Source of the DNA: Pannonibacter sp051860505
GTDB taxonomy: Bacteria; Pseudomonadota; Alphaproteobacteria; Rhizobiales; Stappiaceae
Assembly: GCF_051860505.1 (NCBI RefSeq)
Contig: NZ_JBHYDX010000022.1
Span: forward strand, 1 to 64,000
Direction of reading: 5' to 3'
Length of the DNA: 64,000 bases
How positions within the stretch are numbered: position 1 is the first letter of the stretch; each line of letters starts with the position of its first letter. The notes beneath the pieces are model-generated. The model worked only from the letters and a program-made list of their open reading frames with translations. It had not been told where the DNA came from and ran no database searches. A program made the translations under genes and the position numbers. Shown piece by piece: positions 43,319-52,365 of the stretch.

Positions 43319-45780
43319 TCGGCCGCCTCCAATCCGAGCACGGCCATCGGCCGGAATTCATGCTTGTCCTTGCCCGAGACGCGCTCGGACCAGGGGTCGG
43401 TCTGGGCGAAGGCCTGCGACTGGACGAAGCGCTCGAAATAGGCGCGGCGGCGGTCGCCATCGTCCATGATCTGGCGGCGCACCTCGTCATGGCCGATGCG
43501 CTTGGCCCACTTGTAGATGCGTTCCAGGTAGTGGCCCTGCTCGCGGTACATCTGGATCAGCGCCGTGATGGTCTCCAGCGCCTCATCCTCGGTCTGGACA
43601 AGGCCCAGGACATCGGTGCCCTTGATGTCCAACCCGGCGGCACCGGCGAAGTGGATTTCGAAGCCGCTGTCGACGCAGATGACGCCGACGTCCTTGCAGG
43701 TGGCCTCGGCGCAGTTGCGCGGACACCCGGATACGGCGAGCTTCACCTTGGCCGGGGTCCACGAGCCCCAGAGGAATTTTTCCAGCCGGATGCCGAGCCC
43801 GGTGGAATCCTGCGTACCGAAGCGGCACCAGTCGGACCCGACACAGGTCTTCACCGTGCGCAGGCCCTTGGCATAGGCATGGCCCGAGACGAAACCGGCC
43901 TTGCCCAGATCCTCCCAGACGGCAGGCAGGTCCTCCTTCTTCACACCCAGCATGTCGATGCGCTGGCCGCCGGTGACCTTGACCGCCGGGATCTCGAACT
44001 TGTCGACCACATCGGCGATGGCGCGCAGTTCGGCAGCCGAGGTCATGCCGCCCCACATGCGCGGCACGACGGAATAGGTGCCATCCTTCTGGATGTTGGC
44101 GTGCACGCGCTCATTGATGAACCGCGACTGATAGTCGTCCTCGTACTCGCCCGGCCAGTCGGCCACGAGATAGTAGTTGAGCGCCGGCCGGCACTTGGCG
44201 CAGCCGCCGGACGAGGACCATCCAAGCTCCTGGATGACGGCAGGGATCGACTTCAGGTGCCTGGCCTTGATCAGCCGCCGGACGTCATCATGGCTGTGCG
44301 TGGTGCAGCCGCACATCGGCTTCACAGCCTGCGCCTGGAACCGGTCGCCAAGGGTCAGCTGCATCACCTTCTCGACAAGGCCCGTGCAACTGCCGCAGGA
44401 GGCCGAGGCCTTGGTATGCGCCCTGACCTCCTCCAGCGTGGTCAGCCCCTTGGCGGTGATGGCCGAGACGATGGTTCCCTTGCATACGCCGTTGCAGCCG
44501 CAGATTTCCGCATCATCCGCCAACGCTGCAACGGCCGCCGTAGGGTCCAGCACGGCCCCTCCCTGATAGGCCTGGCCGAAGATCAGGGTCTCGCGCAGAT
44601 CCGCAACATCCGTCGCCTTTTTCTTCAGGTCCGTGAACCAGGCCGCATCACCGGTGTCACCGAACAGGACCGAGCCGATGATCCGGTTGTCCTTCAGGAT
44701 CAGGCGCTTGTAGACCCCTGCGCTGGCATCGCGCAGGACGATTTCCTCCCGGTCATCGCCATCGGCAAAGTCACCGACCGAGAAGAGATCAATCCCGGTG
44801 ACCTTCAGCTTCGTCGGCGTGTCCTGGTGCACGAAGGGCGCCGGCTCCAAGCCGGTTACAGGCTGCGCAAGTTCGGCGGCGAGAATGCGCGCCATCTCAT
44901 AGAGCGGGGCAACCAGACCATAGACCTGGCCGCCCACTTCCGCGCATTCCCCCAGCGAATAGATCGCCGGATCGCTGCTGCGCATGCGGGCGTCGACGAC
45001 AATGCCGCGATTGACCTCCAGTCCGGCCAGGCGGCCGAGGGCCGCATTGGGGCGGATGCCGGCGGCCATGACGACAAGCGTTGCGGGCACTTCCGTGCCG
45101 TCCTGCAAGGCAACGGCCCGGACCTTGCCATGTGTATCGGGCAGTAGCGCCTGAGTGTTGGCCCGGGTCATCACCTTGATGCCGCGCGCTTCGAGCGAGC
45201 GCTGCAGGAGATATCCGGCCGCCGGATCCAGCTGGCGTTCCATCAGGCTCGGCATCACATGCAGGACGGTCACATCCATGCCGCGCGCTTTCAGACCCGC
45301 TGCGGCTTCCAGTCCCAGCAGCCCGCCGCCGATGACGACAGCGGTCTCCCGCGACTGCGCCGCCAGGAGCATGGCATCGACATCATCGAGATCGCGGTAG
45401 GTGATGACACCTTTTAGGTCCGCGCCCGGCACGGGCAGGATGAACGGAACCGAACCGGTGGCGATGATCAGCCGGTCATAGGTGGCGGTTGCGCCCTGAT
45501 CGGAGATCACAGTCCGGGATGCACGGTCAATGGCGGTGATCCGGTGCCCCTTGTAGAGGGTAATGCCGTTGCGGATGTACCAGCCATCCCCGTGGATTAC
45601 GATGTCCTCGAAGGACTTTTCGCCCGAGAGGACCGGCGACAGCATGATCCGGTCGTAGTTGACGCGCGGCTCCGCGTTGAAAATGGTGATGTCGTAGAGA
45701 TCGGGCGCAAGCTCGAGGAGATGCTCCAGCATCCGCCCCGGGGCCATGCCATTGCCGATGATGACGAGTTTCTGGCGCAT
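43315..45780 (-). CDS. nirB: NADH-dependent nitrite reductase large subunit NirB
   Basis: An 821-aa cytoplasmic siroheme enzyme that reduces nitrite to ammonium. In order it has an FAD/NAD(P) oxidoreductase region (LVIIGNGMAPGRMLEHLLEL at the start and AVVIGGGLLGLEAAAGL), a BFD-type [2Fe-2S] domain (ICGCNGVCKG and CGSCTGLV), a ferredoxin-like half domain, and the siroheme/[4Fe-4S] domain with KTCVGSDWCRFG and GCPRNCAEATC. I chose ATG 45780 (GGAG about 8 nt upstream) rather than the open frame to 45849, because the nrtD gene ends at 45786. Siroheme would come from the cysG at the end of the same operon. Confidence 0.95.
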   Translation of the reverse strand: MRQKLVIIGNGMAPGRMLEHLLELAPDLYDITIFNAEPRVNYDRIMLSPVLSGEKSFEDIVIHGDGWYIRNGITLYKGHRITAIDRASRTVISDQGATATYDRLIIATGSVPFILPVPGADLKGVITYRDLDDVDAMLLAAQSRETAVVIGGGLLGLEAAAGLKARGMDVTVLHVMPSLMERQLDPAAGYLLQRSLEARGIKVMTRANTQALLPDTHGKVRAVALQDGTEVPATLVVMAAGIRPNAALGRLAGLEVNRGIVVDARMRSSDPAIYSLGECAEVGGQVYGLVAPLYEMARILAAELAQPVTGLEPAPFVHQDTPTKLKVTGIDLFSVGDFADGDDREEIVLRDASAGVYKRLILKDNRIIGSVLFGDTGDAAWFTDLKKKATDVADLRETLIFGQAYQGGAVLDPTAAVAALADDAEICGCNGVCKGTIVSAITAKGLTTLEEVRAHTKASASCGSCTGLVEKVMQLTLGDRFQAQAVKPMCGCTTHSHDDVRRLIKARHLKSIPAVIQELGWSSSGGCAKCRPALNYYLVADWPGEYEDDYQSRFINERVHANIQKDGTYSVVPRMWGGMTSAAELRAIADVVDKFEIPAVKVTGGQRIDMLGVKKEDLPAVWEDLGKAGFVSGHAYAKGLRTVKTCVGSDWCRFGTQDSTGLGIRLEKFLWGSWTPAKVKLAVSGCPRNCAEATCKDVGVICVDSGFEIHFAGAAGLDIKGTDVLGLVQTEDEALETITALIQMYREQGHYLERIYKWAKRIGHDEVRRQIMDDGDRRRAYFERFVQSQAFAQTDPWSERVSGKDKHEFRPMAVLGLEAAE

Positions 45781-45785
45781 GGGGA

Positions 45786-46586
45786 TCACTCCGCCGCTTC
45801 CACGAAGCGATGCCGCTCGTAGAGGAATTTCAGAACGGCCTCGCGGCACTTGAGGTAGGTGCGGTCCCCGGCCAGCTCGATGCGGTTGCGCGGGCGGGCA
45901 ATCGGCACGTCCAGCACTTCGCCGATGCGGGCGGCAGGACCGTTGGTCATCATCACGATGCGGTCGGACAGAAGCACCGCCTCGTCGACATCATGGGTGA
46001 TCATGATCATCGTGTTGCCAAGCCGGGCATGGATCTCCATGACCGCATCCTGCAGATGCGCCCGGGTCAGAGCATCCAGCGCGCCGAAAGGTTCGTCCAG
46101 CAGCAGCACCTTCGGTTCCATGGCAAGCGCCCGGGCAATGCCGACACGCTGCTTCATGCCGCCGGAGATTTCCCCCGGGCGCTTGTCGCGGGCATGGACC
46201 ATCTGCACGAGGTCAAGATTGTGCAGGATCCAGTCCTGCTGCTCGGCGCGGGACTTGACACCCCGGAACACCTTGCTGACGGCCAGTGCCACGTTCTCGT
46301 AAACGGTGAGCCAGGGCAGCAGGCTGTGGTTCTGGAACACGACCGCACGTTCCGGTCCAGGGGCCTCCACCGTCTGACCTTCGAGAAAGACGACGCCGGA
46401 CGTCGCTGGCGTCAGCCCGGCGATGATGTTGAGCAAGGTCGACTTGCCGCAGCCCGAATGGCCGATGACGGAGACGAAATCCCCTTTCGCAACGCCAAGA
46501 GACACCTGCGAGAGGACCTCCGTGCGACTGCCACCACGTTCGAAGGACTTGTCAATGAATTCGAGGGCGAGATATTGCTGAGCCAT
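45786..46586 (-). CDS. nrtD: Nitrate/nitrite ABC importer ATPase
   Basis: A 266-aa ATPase of the nitrate/sulfonate/taurine group. It has Walker A GHSGCGKST, the signature ISGGMKQR, Walker B LLLDEPFGALD, and the switch His in ITHDVDEAV. It starts at 46586 with GGAGG 7 nt upstream; the frame is open further upstream, but only as nrtB shadow. It is a plain one-domain ATPase, with no NrtC-type binding-protein fusion. It powers nitrate uptake through NrtB. Confidence 0.92.
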   Translation of the reverse strand: MAQQYLALEFIDKSFERGGSRTEVLSQVSLGVAKGDFVSVIGHSGCGKSTLLNIIAGLTPATSGVVFLEGQTVEAPGPERAVVFQNHSLLPWLTVYENVALAVSKVFRGVKSRAEQQDWILHNLDLVQMVHARDKRPGEISGGMKQRVGIARALAMEPKVLLLDEPFGALDALTRAHLQDAVMEIHARLGNTMIMITHDVDEAVLLSDRIVMMTNGPAARIGEVLDVPIARPRNRIELAGDRTYLKCREAVLKFLYERHRFVEAAE

Positions 46587-46600
46587 GGTCAATCCTCCGG

Positions 46601-47506
46601 TCAGGCCGTTGCCGTGCCGCGCGTGACGAGCCGTCCGGCAAGGGCAATGAGACGGTCGAGGAAAAAGCCGACGACGCCGACGTAGATCAGCGCGACGATG
46701 ATGTCGCTGATCAGCGACGAGTTCCACGCATCCCAGATGAAGAAGCCGATGCCGACGCCGCCGATCAGCATTTCGGCCGCGACAATCGCCAGCCATGACA
46801 GGCCAACGCCGATCCTGAGGCCGGTGAAGATGTAAGGCGCCGCAGCCGGCAACATGATGCGGACGAAATACTCGATGCCCCCCAGGCGCAGCACCCGCGC
46901 GACATTGCGATAGTCCTGCGGGATGTTGCGCACGCCGGCGGCGGTGTTGATGATCACCGGCCAGATGGCGGTGATGAAGATAACGAAGATCGCCGAGGGC
47001 GCGCCATCCTGGAAGGCGGCCAGCGACAGGGGCAGCCAGGCCAATGGCGGCACCGTGCGCAGGATCTGGAAGATCGGATCCAGCCCGCGCATGGCCCACT
47101 GGCTCTGCCCGAGCAACACGCCAAGGGCGATACCGGCGATAGCCGCGAGCGTATAGCCAACCGCCACACGCTGGAGCGAGGCGAGGATCTGCCAGAACAT
47201 GCCCTGGTCGGTGCCCTGCCCGCGGTAGAACGGATCAACGATGATCTGCCAGCTCTCCGTCAGCACACGCGACGGCGGCGGCAGCGGGGCGGTCGGGCTG
47301 GAACACAGCACTTCCCAGATCGCCAGAAGCACCAGCGTCGTGAGCAGCGGCGGCAACAGATCCGCGATCACACCCCGTAAAATGCGATGTGCGTCAGCAA
47401 TCATCCCTTGCGAGGGGCGGCGTGGCATGAAGGCAAGGATGCGCGCCGGGGTGGTGGACCGGACCGGCGAAGGTGCAGAGACTTGATTGAGTTTTGCGAC
47501 GGACAT
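46601..47506 (-). CDS. nrtB: Nitrate/nitrite ABC importer permease
   Basis: A 301-aa permease with about six membrane segments after a roughly 45-residue cytoplasmic leader. It carries the NrtB-type region LRTVPPLAWLPLSLAAF, the IWPVIINTAAGVRNIPQDY coupling loop and GLSWLAIVAAEML, all typical of the nitrate/taurine permease group. The gene ends 14 bp before the ATPase start. A perfect hairpin (47531-47555) lies between it and nrtA, which may allow more binding protein than permease to be made. Confidence 0.92.
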   Translation of the reverse strand: MSVAKLNQVSAPSPVRSTTPARILAFMPRRPSQGMIADAHRILRGVIADLLPPLLTTLVLLAIWEVLCSSPTAPLPPPSRVLTESWQIIVDPFYRGQGTDQGMFWQILASLQRVAVGYTLAAIAGIALGVLLGQSQWAMRGLDPIFQILRTVPPLAWLPLSLAAFQDGAPSAIFVIFITAIWPVIINTAAGVRNIPQDYRNVARVLRLGGIEYFVRIMLPAAAPYIFTGLRIGVGLSWLAIVAAEMLIGGVGIGFFIWDAWNSSLISDIIVALIYVGVVGFFLDRLIALAGRLVTRGTATA

Positions 47507-47530
47507 GCCGATCTCCTTCGGGTTTCTGGG

Positions 47531-47555
47531 TGCCGGGCGGACCTGCCGCCCGGCA
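47531..47555 (-). promoter_or_regulatory. Intercistronic hairpin between nrtA and nrtB
   Basis: TGCCGGGCGG (47531-47540) pairs perfectly with CCGCCCGGCA (47546-47555) around a 5-nt loop. It lies between the binding-protein stop and the permease start, without a T tract. Such hairpins commonly stabilise the upstream binding-protein mRNA. Confidence 0.6.
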
Positions 47556-47566
47556 TGAGGATCGGC

Positions 47567-48862
47567 TCAGGCCAGGCGGCTGATCGCGAGGCTGGCGAGA
47601 TAAGCGGAGGGATCCTCCGGGTCGAAGATCTTGCCATCGAAGAAGACTTCCTTGCCGCGCGAGACGCTGGCCGGAATGTCAGATATGCCAAGCTCGGCTG
47701 CCGCCGCACGCCAGATGTCCTCGCGGTTGACGGCGTTGACGAGCGCTTTCAGGTCCGTATCGGGTTCAAATTTGCCCCAACGGATGTTCTCGGTGAGGAA
47801 CCAGGTGTCATGGCTCTTGAAGGGATAGGAGGCAGCGCCCTGCCAGAATTTCATTTCAAGGCCGGAGTTCTCGACCACCTTGCCGTTGCCGTAATTGATC
47901 GTGCCCTTGAGACGGCCCAGCACATCCTTGGCCGGCACGTTGAACCACTGGCGCTTGCCAAGGATCGCAGCCATCTCTTCCTTGTTGTCCATGCTGTCAG
48001 CCCAGATCTGGGCTTCCATCACGGCCATCAGCAAGGCCTTGGCAGCGTTCGGGTTCGCCTCGACCCAGTCAGCCCTGACGCCGAGTGCCTTTTCCGGGTG
48101 GCCCTTCCACAGTTCACCCGTGGTGCAAGCGGTGAAGCCGATGCCCTGGTTGACCAGTTGTTCGTTCCAAGGCTCGCCAACGCAGAAGGCGTCCATGGTG
48201 CCGACCTTCATGTTGGCAACCATCTGCGGCGGCGGCACGACGATGGTCGAAACGTCCTTGTCCGGATCGATGCCACCGGCAGCCAGCCAGTAACGCAGCC
48301 AGAGGTCATGCGTCCCGCCCGGGAAGGTCATCGCAACCTTGACCTCACCGCCAGCGGCCTTCTTGGCCGCGAAAATCTCCCGCAGCGGCCCCGCATCGAG
48401 GCCAACGCCGGAGCCTGCATATTCCTTCGCGACGGAAAGGCCCTGACTGTCGAGATTGAGCCGCGCAAGGATCGCCATTGGCACGGGCACGTTGTTCTGC
48501 GTCACCTTGCCGGTGTGCATGAGATAGGGCATCGGCGTCAGGATATGTGCCCCGTCAATGCCATTGGCAGCACCGCCAAGAACGATGTTGTCCCGTGTTG
48601 CGCCCCAGGACGCCTGCTTCAGCACCTCGACGTCGGGCAAGCCGTACTTGGCGAATATGCCCTTTTCCTTAGCGATAATAAGCGGAGCGGCATCGGTCAG
48701 GGCAATGAAGCCCAGCTTGAGACCTGTCACTTCGGGTGCCGCCCCGGCGGCGAAGGCACCCGATGGAAAACTGGCGCGGATGGCGGTGATCAGGGCTGCG
48801 GCGGCGGAGGTCTTGAGCAAGCTGCGGCGGGTGAACCCGTTTCCTGAACCTGTTGTCGTCAT
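47567..48862 (-). CDS. nrtA: Nitrate/nitrite ABC importer binding protein
   Basis: A 431-aa exported nitrate-binding protein. A Tat-type signal peptide (FTRRSLLKTSAAAALITA at about residues 10-27, cleavage after AFA) is followed by the CmpA/NrtA fold: LKLGFIALTDAAPLIIAKEKG, MTFPGGTHDLWLRYWLAAGGIDPD in two parts, VPPPQMV and FCVGEPW. The start ATG 48862 follows GAGGGA. It is the first gene of the structural operon and follows an attenuated leader with an ANTAR-type hairpin and terminator. It closely resembles, but is not, the cytoplasmic sensor NasS at 49199-50461, which lacks a signal peptide. Confidence 0.93.
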   Translation of the reverse strand: MTTTGSGNGFTRRSLLKTSAAAALITAIRASFPSGAFAAGAAPEVTGLKLGFIALTDAAPLIIAKEKGIFAKYGLPDVEVLKQASWGATRDNIVLGGAANGIDGAHILTPMPYLMHTGKVTQNNVPVPMAILARLNLDSQGLSVAKEYAGSGVGLDAGPLREIFAAKKAAGGEVKVAMTFPGGTHDLWLRYWLAAGGIDPDKDVSTIVVPPPQMVANMKVGTMDAFCVGEPWNEQLVNQGIGFTACTTGELWKGHPEKALGVRADWVEANPNAAKALLMAVMEAQIWADSMDNKEEMAAILGKRQWFNVPAKDVLGRLKGTINYGNGKVVENSGLEMKFWQGAASYPFKSHDTWFLTENIRWGKFEPDTDLKALVNAVNREDIWRAAAAELGISDIPASVSRGKEVFFDGKIFDPEDPSAYLASLAISRLA

Positions 48863-48899
48863 GATCTGTTCCCTCTGGATGCAACTGGTGTCTGGAAAA

Positions 48900-48951
48900 C
48901 AAAAAACGCCGCCCGGTGACTGCGCCGAACCTCCTTGCGGTGTCCGGCAGC
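48900..48951 (-). terminator. Leader terminator (attenuator) of the nitrate operon
   Basis: On the minus strand GCTGCCGG (48951-48944) pairs with CCGGGCGGC (48916-48908) with one bulge and one G-T wobble, followed by TTTTTTG. It lies about 40 nt before the nrtA start inside a sigma-54 leader. This is the expected site of transcription attenuation relieved by NasT. Confidence 0.7.
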
Positions 48952-48978
48952 AAACCAAGCGACGTCGGTGTCATTGGT

Positions 48979-49024
48979 GGGAGCGTTCCCCGCGCCCGTT
49001 TTCTCCGATCCTCGTTGACCGGAG
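48979..49024 (-). promoter_or_regulatory. ANTAR-type tandem hairpins in the nitrate-operon leader (NasT target)
   Basis: Read on the minus strand, CTCCGGTC-AACGAG-GATCGGAG (49024-49003) folds into an 8-bp stem (one G-U pair) with a hexanucleotide loop that has A at position 1 and G at position 4. That is the signature bound by ANTAR proteins. A second, weaker hairpin follows with stem GGG/CCC and loop AACGCT (48990-48979), again with A1 and G4. A stable competing stem overlaps the second hairpin, so it is less certain. The RNA begins almost exactly at the first hairpin (start predicted near 49027). Confidence 0.65.
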
Positions 49025-49036
49025 CTATGTTGATAG

Positions 49037-49053
49037 ATGCAACGTCCATGCCA
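49037..49053 (-). promoter_or_regulatory. Sigma-54 (-24/-12) promoter of the nitrate operon
   Basis: On the minus strand TGGCAT-GGACG-TTGCAT matches the RpoN consensus with the required GG-N10-GC spacing. Transcription would start near 49027. Upstream, TGCACC and GGTTCA at about 49118-49135 resemble NtrC half-sites, though the spacer is one base longer than canonical. NtrC activation under nitrogen limitation, plus NasT antitermination by nitrate, is the likely dual control. Confidence 0.75.
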
Positions 49054-49198
49054 ATCTGAGTGAAACGAAGTAAATTTTTGATTTTAAATGATTTTTCAAG
49101 ATATATGCGAACTTGAGCTGCACCACCCCCGGTTCACCCGATGGAATATTGTGCATCTATTGCATCGCAACAAATCAGCTGCACAAATGTAAGGCGGG

Positions 49199-50461
49199 CT
49201 ACTCCGGCGCCTCCCCCGTCGCGGAATGGCCCTGATTGCGAATGGCGGCGGCCTCGACATGCGCCATGACATTCGCCGGATCGAACACCAGGTCGTCCAT
49301 GAACCGTGTCGCGGCAAACAGGGACGGATCCAGCTGCTGTTCAGCGCCTGGCCCCAACGCCTTGTCGTAGAGATCACTGCGGCAGGCCGAGATGGCCAGC
49401 GCTTCACCGGCGGCGGAATGGGCCACCTGGCCCCAGCGGATCATCTGACTGTAGATCCACAGCACCTGGCCGGGGCTCGGGCGGTTGGCACCCGGCCCAT
49501 GAAACAGGAAATATCCGTCAATCCGGCGCAGGGTGCCCTTGTCATCCAGGCTGAACTCGCCGGCCAGAACCCGGCGCAGGATCGCAACGGGCGCCGCAAG
49601 ATGCTGCGGCAGCGCCAGGATCCGGGCAAGGTCGTCGTGGTGACCTGGATCGGCGCACCAGCGGGCGGACCGGTCCAGCGCTTGCAGCAGTCGCAGGACC
49701 GTATCCTCGTTGGCTTCGATGTAGTCCGGACGCAGGCCAATGACCTTTTCCGGCGCGAGCGGCCAGATGTCCTGCTTCGCCGCAACGATACGCCCGACGC
49801 CGCGCTCGCAGGCGATCATGTTCCAGGGGGCACCGACACAGAAACCGTCGATGGCCCCGGCCTCCAGCGCATCCGTGGTCATCGGCGGCGGGACGACAAC
49901 CAGCCGGACATCCCGATCCGGATCGACACCGCCGGCCGCAAGCCAGTAGCGAAACTCGTAATTATGCGAGGAAAACGGATAGGTCACACCGAGGGTGAGT
50001 GGAGGCAATCCGGCTTCCTTGCGGCTGGCAACCAGTGCCGCAAAGGCCTTCGCACAGGCAAGCGCATCAGCCGTATCGGACAGGCCTGTCTGCTGGCGCA
50101 TCCCGTCATAGATCCGGACTGACAGGGTGATCGCGTTGCCGCCACGCCCGAGCGTAAACGGCGTGACCACGGGTGCGGGATTGGAGCCAAGGCCCAACTG
50201 GGCTGCGACCGGCATTGGCGCCAGCATATGCGCAGCGTCGAACTGACGGAAGGCGAGCCGGTCGCGAACATTGGCCCAGGACACGTCGCGCACCAGATCG
50301 AGTTGCAGCCCTTCACGCGCGGCAAACCCCAGTTCGGACGCCGCAATCAGGATCGAGGCATCGACGAGCGGGATGAAACCGGCCCGCACCAGCCGCGTCT
50401 CGCGCCGGCCGATCGCTGCTGCAAAGGGTTCACCGCTCGATGTCTTGGGGCTTGCGTTCAT
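49199..50461 (-). CDS. nasS: NasS nitrate/nitrite sensor (cytoplasmic NrtA-like)
   Basis: A 420-aa protein with the same fold as the nitrate-binding protein NrtA (FIPLVDASILIAASELGF, YPFSSHNYEFRYWLAAGG, FCVGAPWNMIA) but with no signal peptide, so it stays in the cytoplasm. In the known NasS-NasT system NasS holds NasT inactive, and nitrate or nitrite binding releases it. It is encoded 27 bp downstream of nasT and directly upstream of the nitrate-operon promoter. It is often mis-annotated as a transporter component. Confidence 0.9.
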   Translation of the reverse strand: MNASPKTSSGEPFAAAIGRRETRLVRAGFIPLVDASILIAASELGFAAREGLQLDLVRDVSWANVRDRLAFRQFDAAHMLAPMPVAAQLGLGSNPAPVVTPFTLGRGGNAITLSVRIYDGMRQQTGLSDTADALACAKAFAALVASRKEAGLPPLTLGVTYPFSSHNYEFRYWLAAGGVDPDRDVRLVVVPPPMTTDALEAGAIDGFCVGAPWNMIACERGVGRIVAAKQDIWPLAPEKVIGLRPDYIEANEDTVLRLLQALDRSARWCADPGHHDDLARILALPQHLAAPVAILRRVLAGEFSLDDKGTLRRIDGYFLFHGPGANRPSPGQVLWIYSQMIRWGQVAHSAAGEALAISACRSDLYDKALGPGAEQQLDPSLFAATRFMDDLVFDPANVMAHVEAAAIRNQGHSATGEAPE

Positions 50462-50488
50462 ATCCTCAGGCTCCCTGTCGGCGGCGGG

Positions 50489-51070
50489 TCACAGCAGCAA
50501 GCTGGCCGCAGTGACAACGCTTTGGGCGATGTCCGCCATCTTCTTCTTTTCGTTCATTGCGGTTTGTCGCAGCAGGGCGAAGGCATCGGCCTCCGACAAG
50601 CCGCGCGACTGCATCAAGATACCCTTGGCCCGTTCGATGATCTTGCGTTCTTCCAGCGCATTGCGCGCATCGGCCAGTTCCCGCTGCAGCCGCGCGAAGG
50701 CATTGAACCTGGCAATCGCCATGTCGAGGATCGGCTTCACCCGCTCCTGTCTGAGGCCGTCAACCACATAGGCCGACACCCCGGCATCGACGGCCGCTTC
50801 CAGCATGCCGCTGTCGGATCGATCAACAAACATCGCGATTGGCCGCTGTGCTGCGCGGGAGACCTGAAACAAATGCTCGAGTTGGTCGCGGTTGGGGTTT
50901 TCCAGATCGATCACGATGACATCCGGATCGATATCCAGAATGCGGCGCAGCAAGCCGTCCATGGTCGTGACGAGAATGACCCGTTCGTGCCCAGCCTCCC
51001 GCAATCCGCGCTCGATGATCGCGGCGCGGATCTTGTTCTCATCGATCACGAGTACAGTAAGGGCGTCCAT
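50489..51070 (-). CDS. nasT: NasT ANTAR-domain antitermination response regulator
   Basis: A 193-aa regulator. The N-terminal receiver-like domain has Asp55 (VIVIDLEN) where phosphorylation would occur, although control in NasT is by NasS rather than by a kinase. The C-terminal ANTAR domain (about residues 130-190: ERKIIERAKGILMQSRGLSE) binds hexaloop RNA hairpins and prevents termination. A fitting hairpin and terminator are found just ahead of nrtA. It is probably the first gene of a nasT-nasS operon. The gap upstream (51071-51324) has no gene I can support. Confidence 0.93.
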   Translation of the reverse strand: MDALTVLVIDENKIRAAIIERGLREAGHERVILVTTMDGLLRRILDIDPDVIVIDLENPNRDQLEHLFQVSRAAQRPIAMFVDRSDSGMLEAAVDAGVSAYVVDGLRQERVKPILDMAIARFNAFARLQRELADARNALEERKIIERAKGILMQSRGLSEADAFALLRQTAMNEKKKMADIAQSVVTAASLLL

Positions 51071-51324
51071 ACCCCATTATGCGGCGCAGCAAATGCAGCG
51101 CAACAATCAGGCATGCGCATTTTTTAGGCATTCGCGAGCGGAGCACCTGGATCCTTTACAGCGTAACTGCAAAGGCGCCGAGGCAGAGCCTATTGATGCG
51201 GCGTTTGACGCACTTTCTCAAGGCAGATGCCCGCATTGCCCCATCGAGGCCAAAGGCGCGTTCAGCCGGGACAAGCGGCAAGCTCCCTTGCTGAGGCACA
51301 ACACGCCCCGGACGACTGCCCGCG

Positions 51325-52338
51325 TCAAGGCTTCACGAACTGGGACAGATACTCATCGGAATAGTCGACCTCAAGCTCAACCCAGACCGGCAGGTGATCG
51401 GACATCTGATGCGTGACCCACGTTTTCCAGTAACTGTCCCAGGTCCAGCGGTCACGGGACGGATCTGCAGGGTCGCGGTTCGCGAGCGCTGCATAATGAT
51501 CCTTCTCGCTGTCAAGAAACAGGATGCTGCGATAGTCGATCTTGCCGGACCGCAGCAGCTTTACTTTCTGCCCTTCGCCTGTAAACGCAATCTGATCATA
51601 GTGTTTCGTGCCGCCGAGATTGGTTGGCCCGAATTCCGGCACCGTGAAAGCCCGGCTGGTCAATGCGGTCATGGTCGGGTCCCGTGGCCCGACGATGTTC
51701 AGATCGCCGAGAAGGATATAGACCTCGTTCTCGCGCTTTGCGCGTTCCTCGAGGATTTCAGCGATCGCCGCGATCTCGGCGACCCTTTTGGCTTTCTTTT
51801 CGCCGCGTTCATCGCCGAAGTAGATGTGCGCGCTGCACAGGATGAAACGGAACCAATGCGCCTGAAATGCCGCAAAGAACGGCGTTCGGGCAAACTGCGG
51901 CTTGCCCTCCGGCTGCACGATTTCACCAACGAGATTGCGGAAGAACACCTTGGCCTTGTTGTAGAGAAAGGCGATCCGCTCATCATTCCCCTGTCGGCCA
52001 ACCGTAATGTCTGTGACAAAATAGTCCCAATTCGGACCAAGCAGGGTAACCAGTCGCTGCAAAGGCCGGAGGTCATTGCGGATTTCCTGGACCGCGCAAA
52101 TGTCGAACCGGTCGATGATCTCGGCGAGATAGTGATAAGTCTCACGCAGCCGCGCCCCACCCTTGCCGCTGTCGAATTCGCGGATGTTCCAGGAGCCTAT
52201 GATCAGCGAGTTGCTGCGACGCCCCTGGGTGATCTGGCTTGCGAGTTCCTGGCGCAGGGCAAGAAGCTTGCGGGCGATGAAATCCGCATGTGCCGCATCG
52301 GTTTCGCGGTACCCGCGCAGATCCTTGTACATGGCCAT
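51325..52338 (-). CDS. Endonuclease/exonuclease/phosphatase-family (DNase I-like) protein
   Basis: A 337-aa protein of the EEP fold. Catalytic elements are in order: SWNIREF (about residues 48-54), VQEIRND (Mg-binding Glu), a mid-region SAHIYFGDE, GDLNIVGPRD and the final SDHLPVWVE His. No signal peptide is visible, so it is probably cytoplasmic or released by an unusual route. Substrates in the family range from DNA to phospholipids and inositol phosphates. It lies 27 bp downstream of the DUF2278/lamin-tail gene and is probably co-transcribed with it. Confidence 0.85.
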   Translation of the reverse strand: MAMYKDLRGYRETDAAHADFIARKLLALRQELASQITQGRRSNSLIIGSWNIREFDSGKGGARLRETYHYLAEIIDRFDICAVQEIRNDLRPLQRLVTLLGPNWDYFVTDITVGRQGNDERIAFLYNKAKVFFRNLVGEIVQPEGKPQFARTPFFAAFQAHWFRFILCSAHIYFGDERGEKKAKRVAEIAAIAEILEERAKRENEVYILLGDLNIVGPRDPTMTALTSRAFTVPEFGPTNLGGTKHYDQIAFTGEGQKVKLLRSGKIDYRSILFLDSEKDHYAALANRDPADPSRDRWTWDSYWKTWVTHQMSDHLPVWVELEVDYSDEYLSQFVKP

Positions 52339-52365
52339 GGTCTTGTCTCCTGCGCGTGGGGCACA

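Noticed and set aside
43303..45147. Plus-strand open frame opposite nirB
   Set aside because: It is low-complexity antisense over a gene with clear siroheme and FAD motifs.
49199..50461. A second nitrate-transport binding protein
   Set aside because: It has no signal peptide and is paired with an ANTAR regulator, which identifies it as the sensor NasS.
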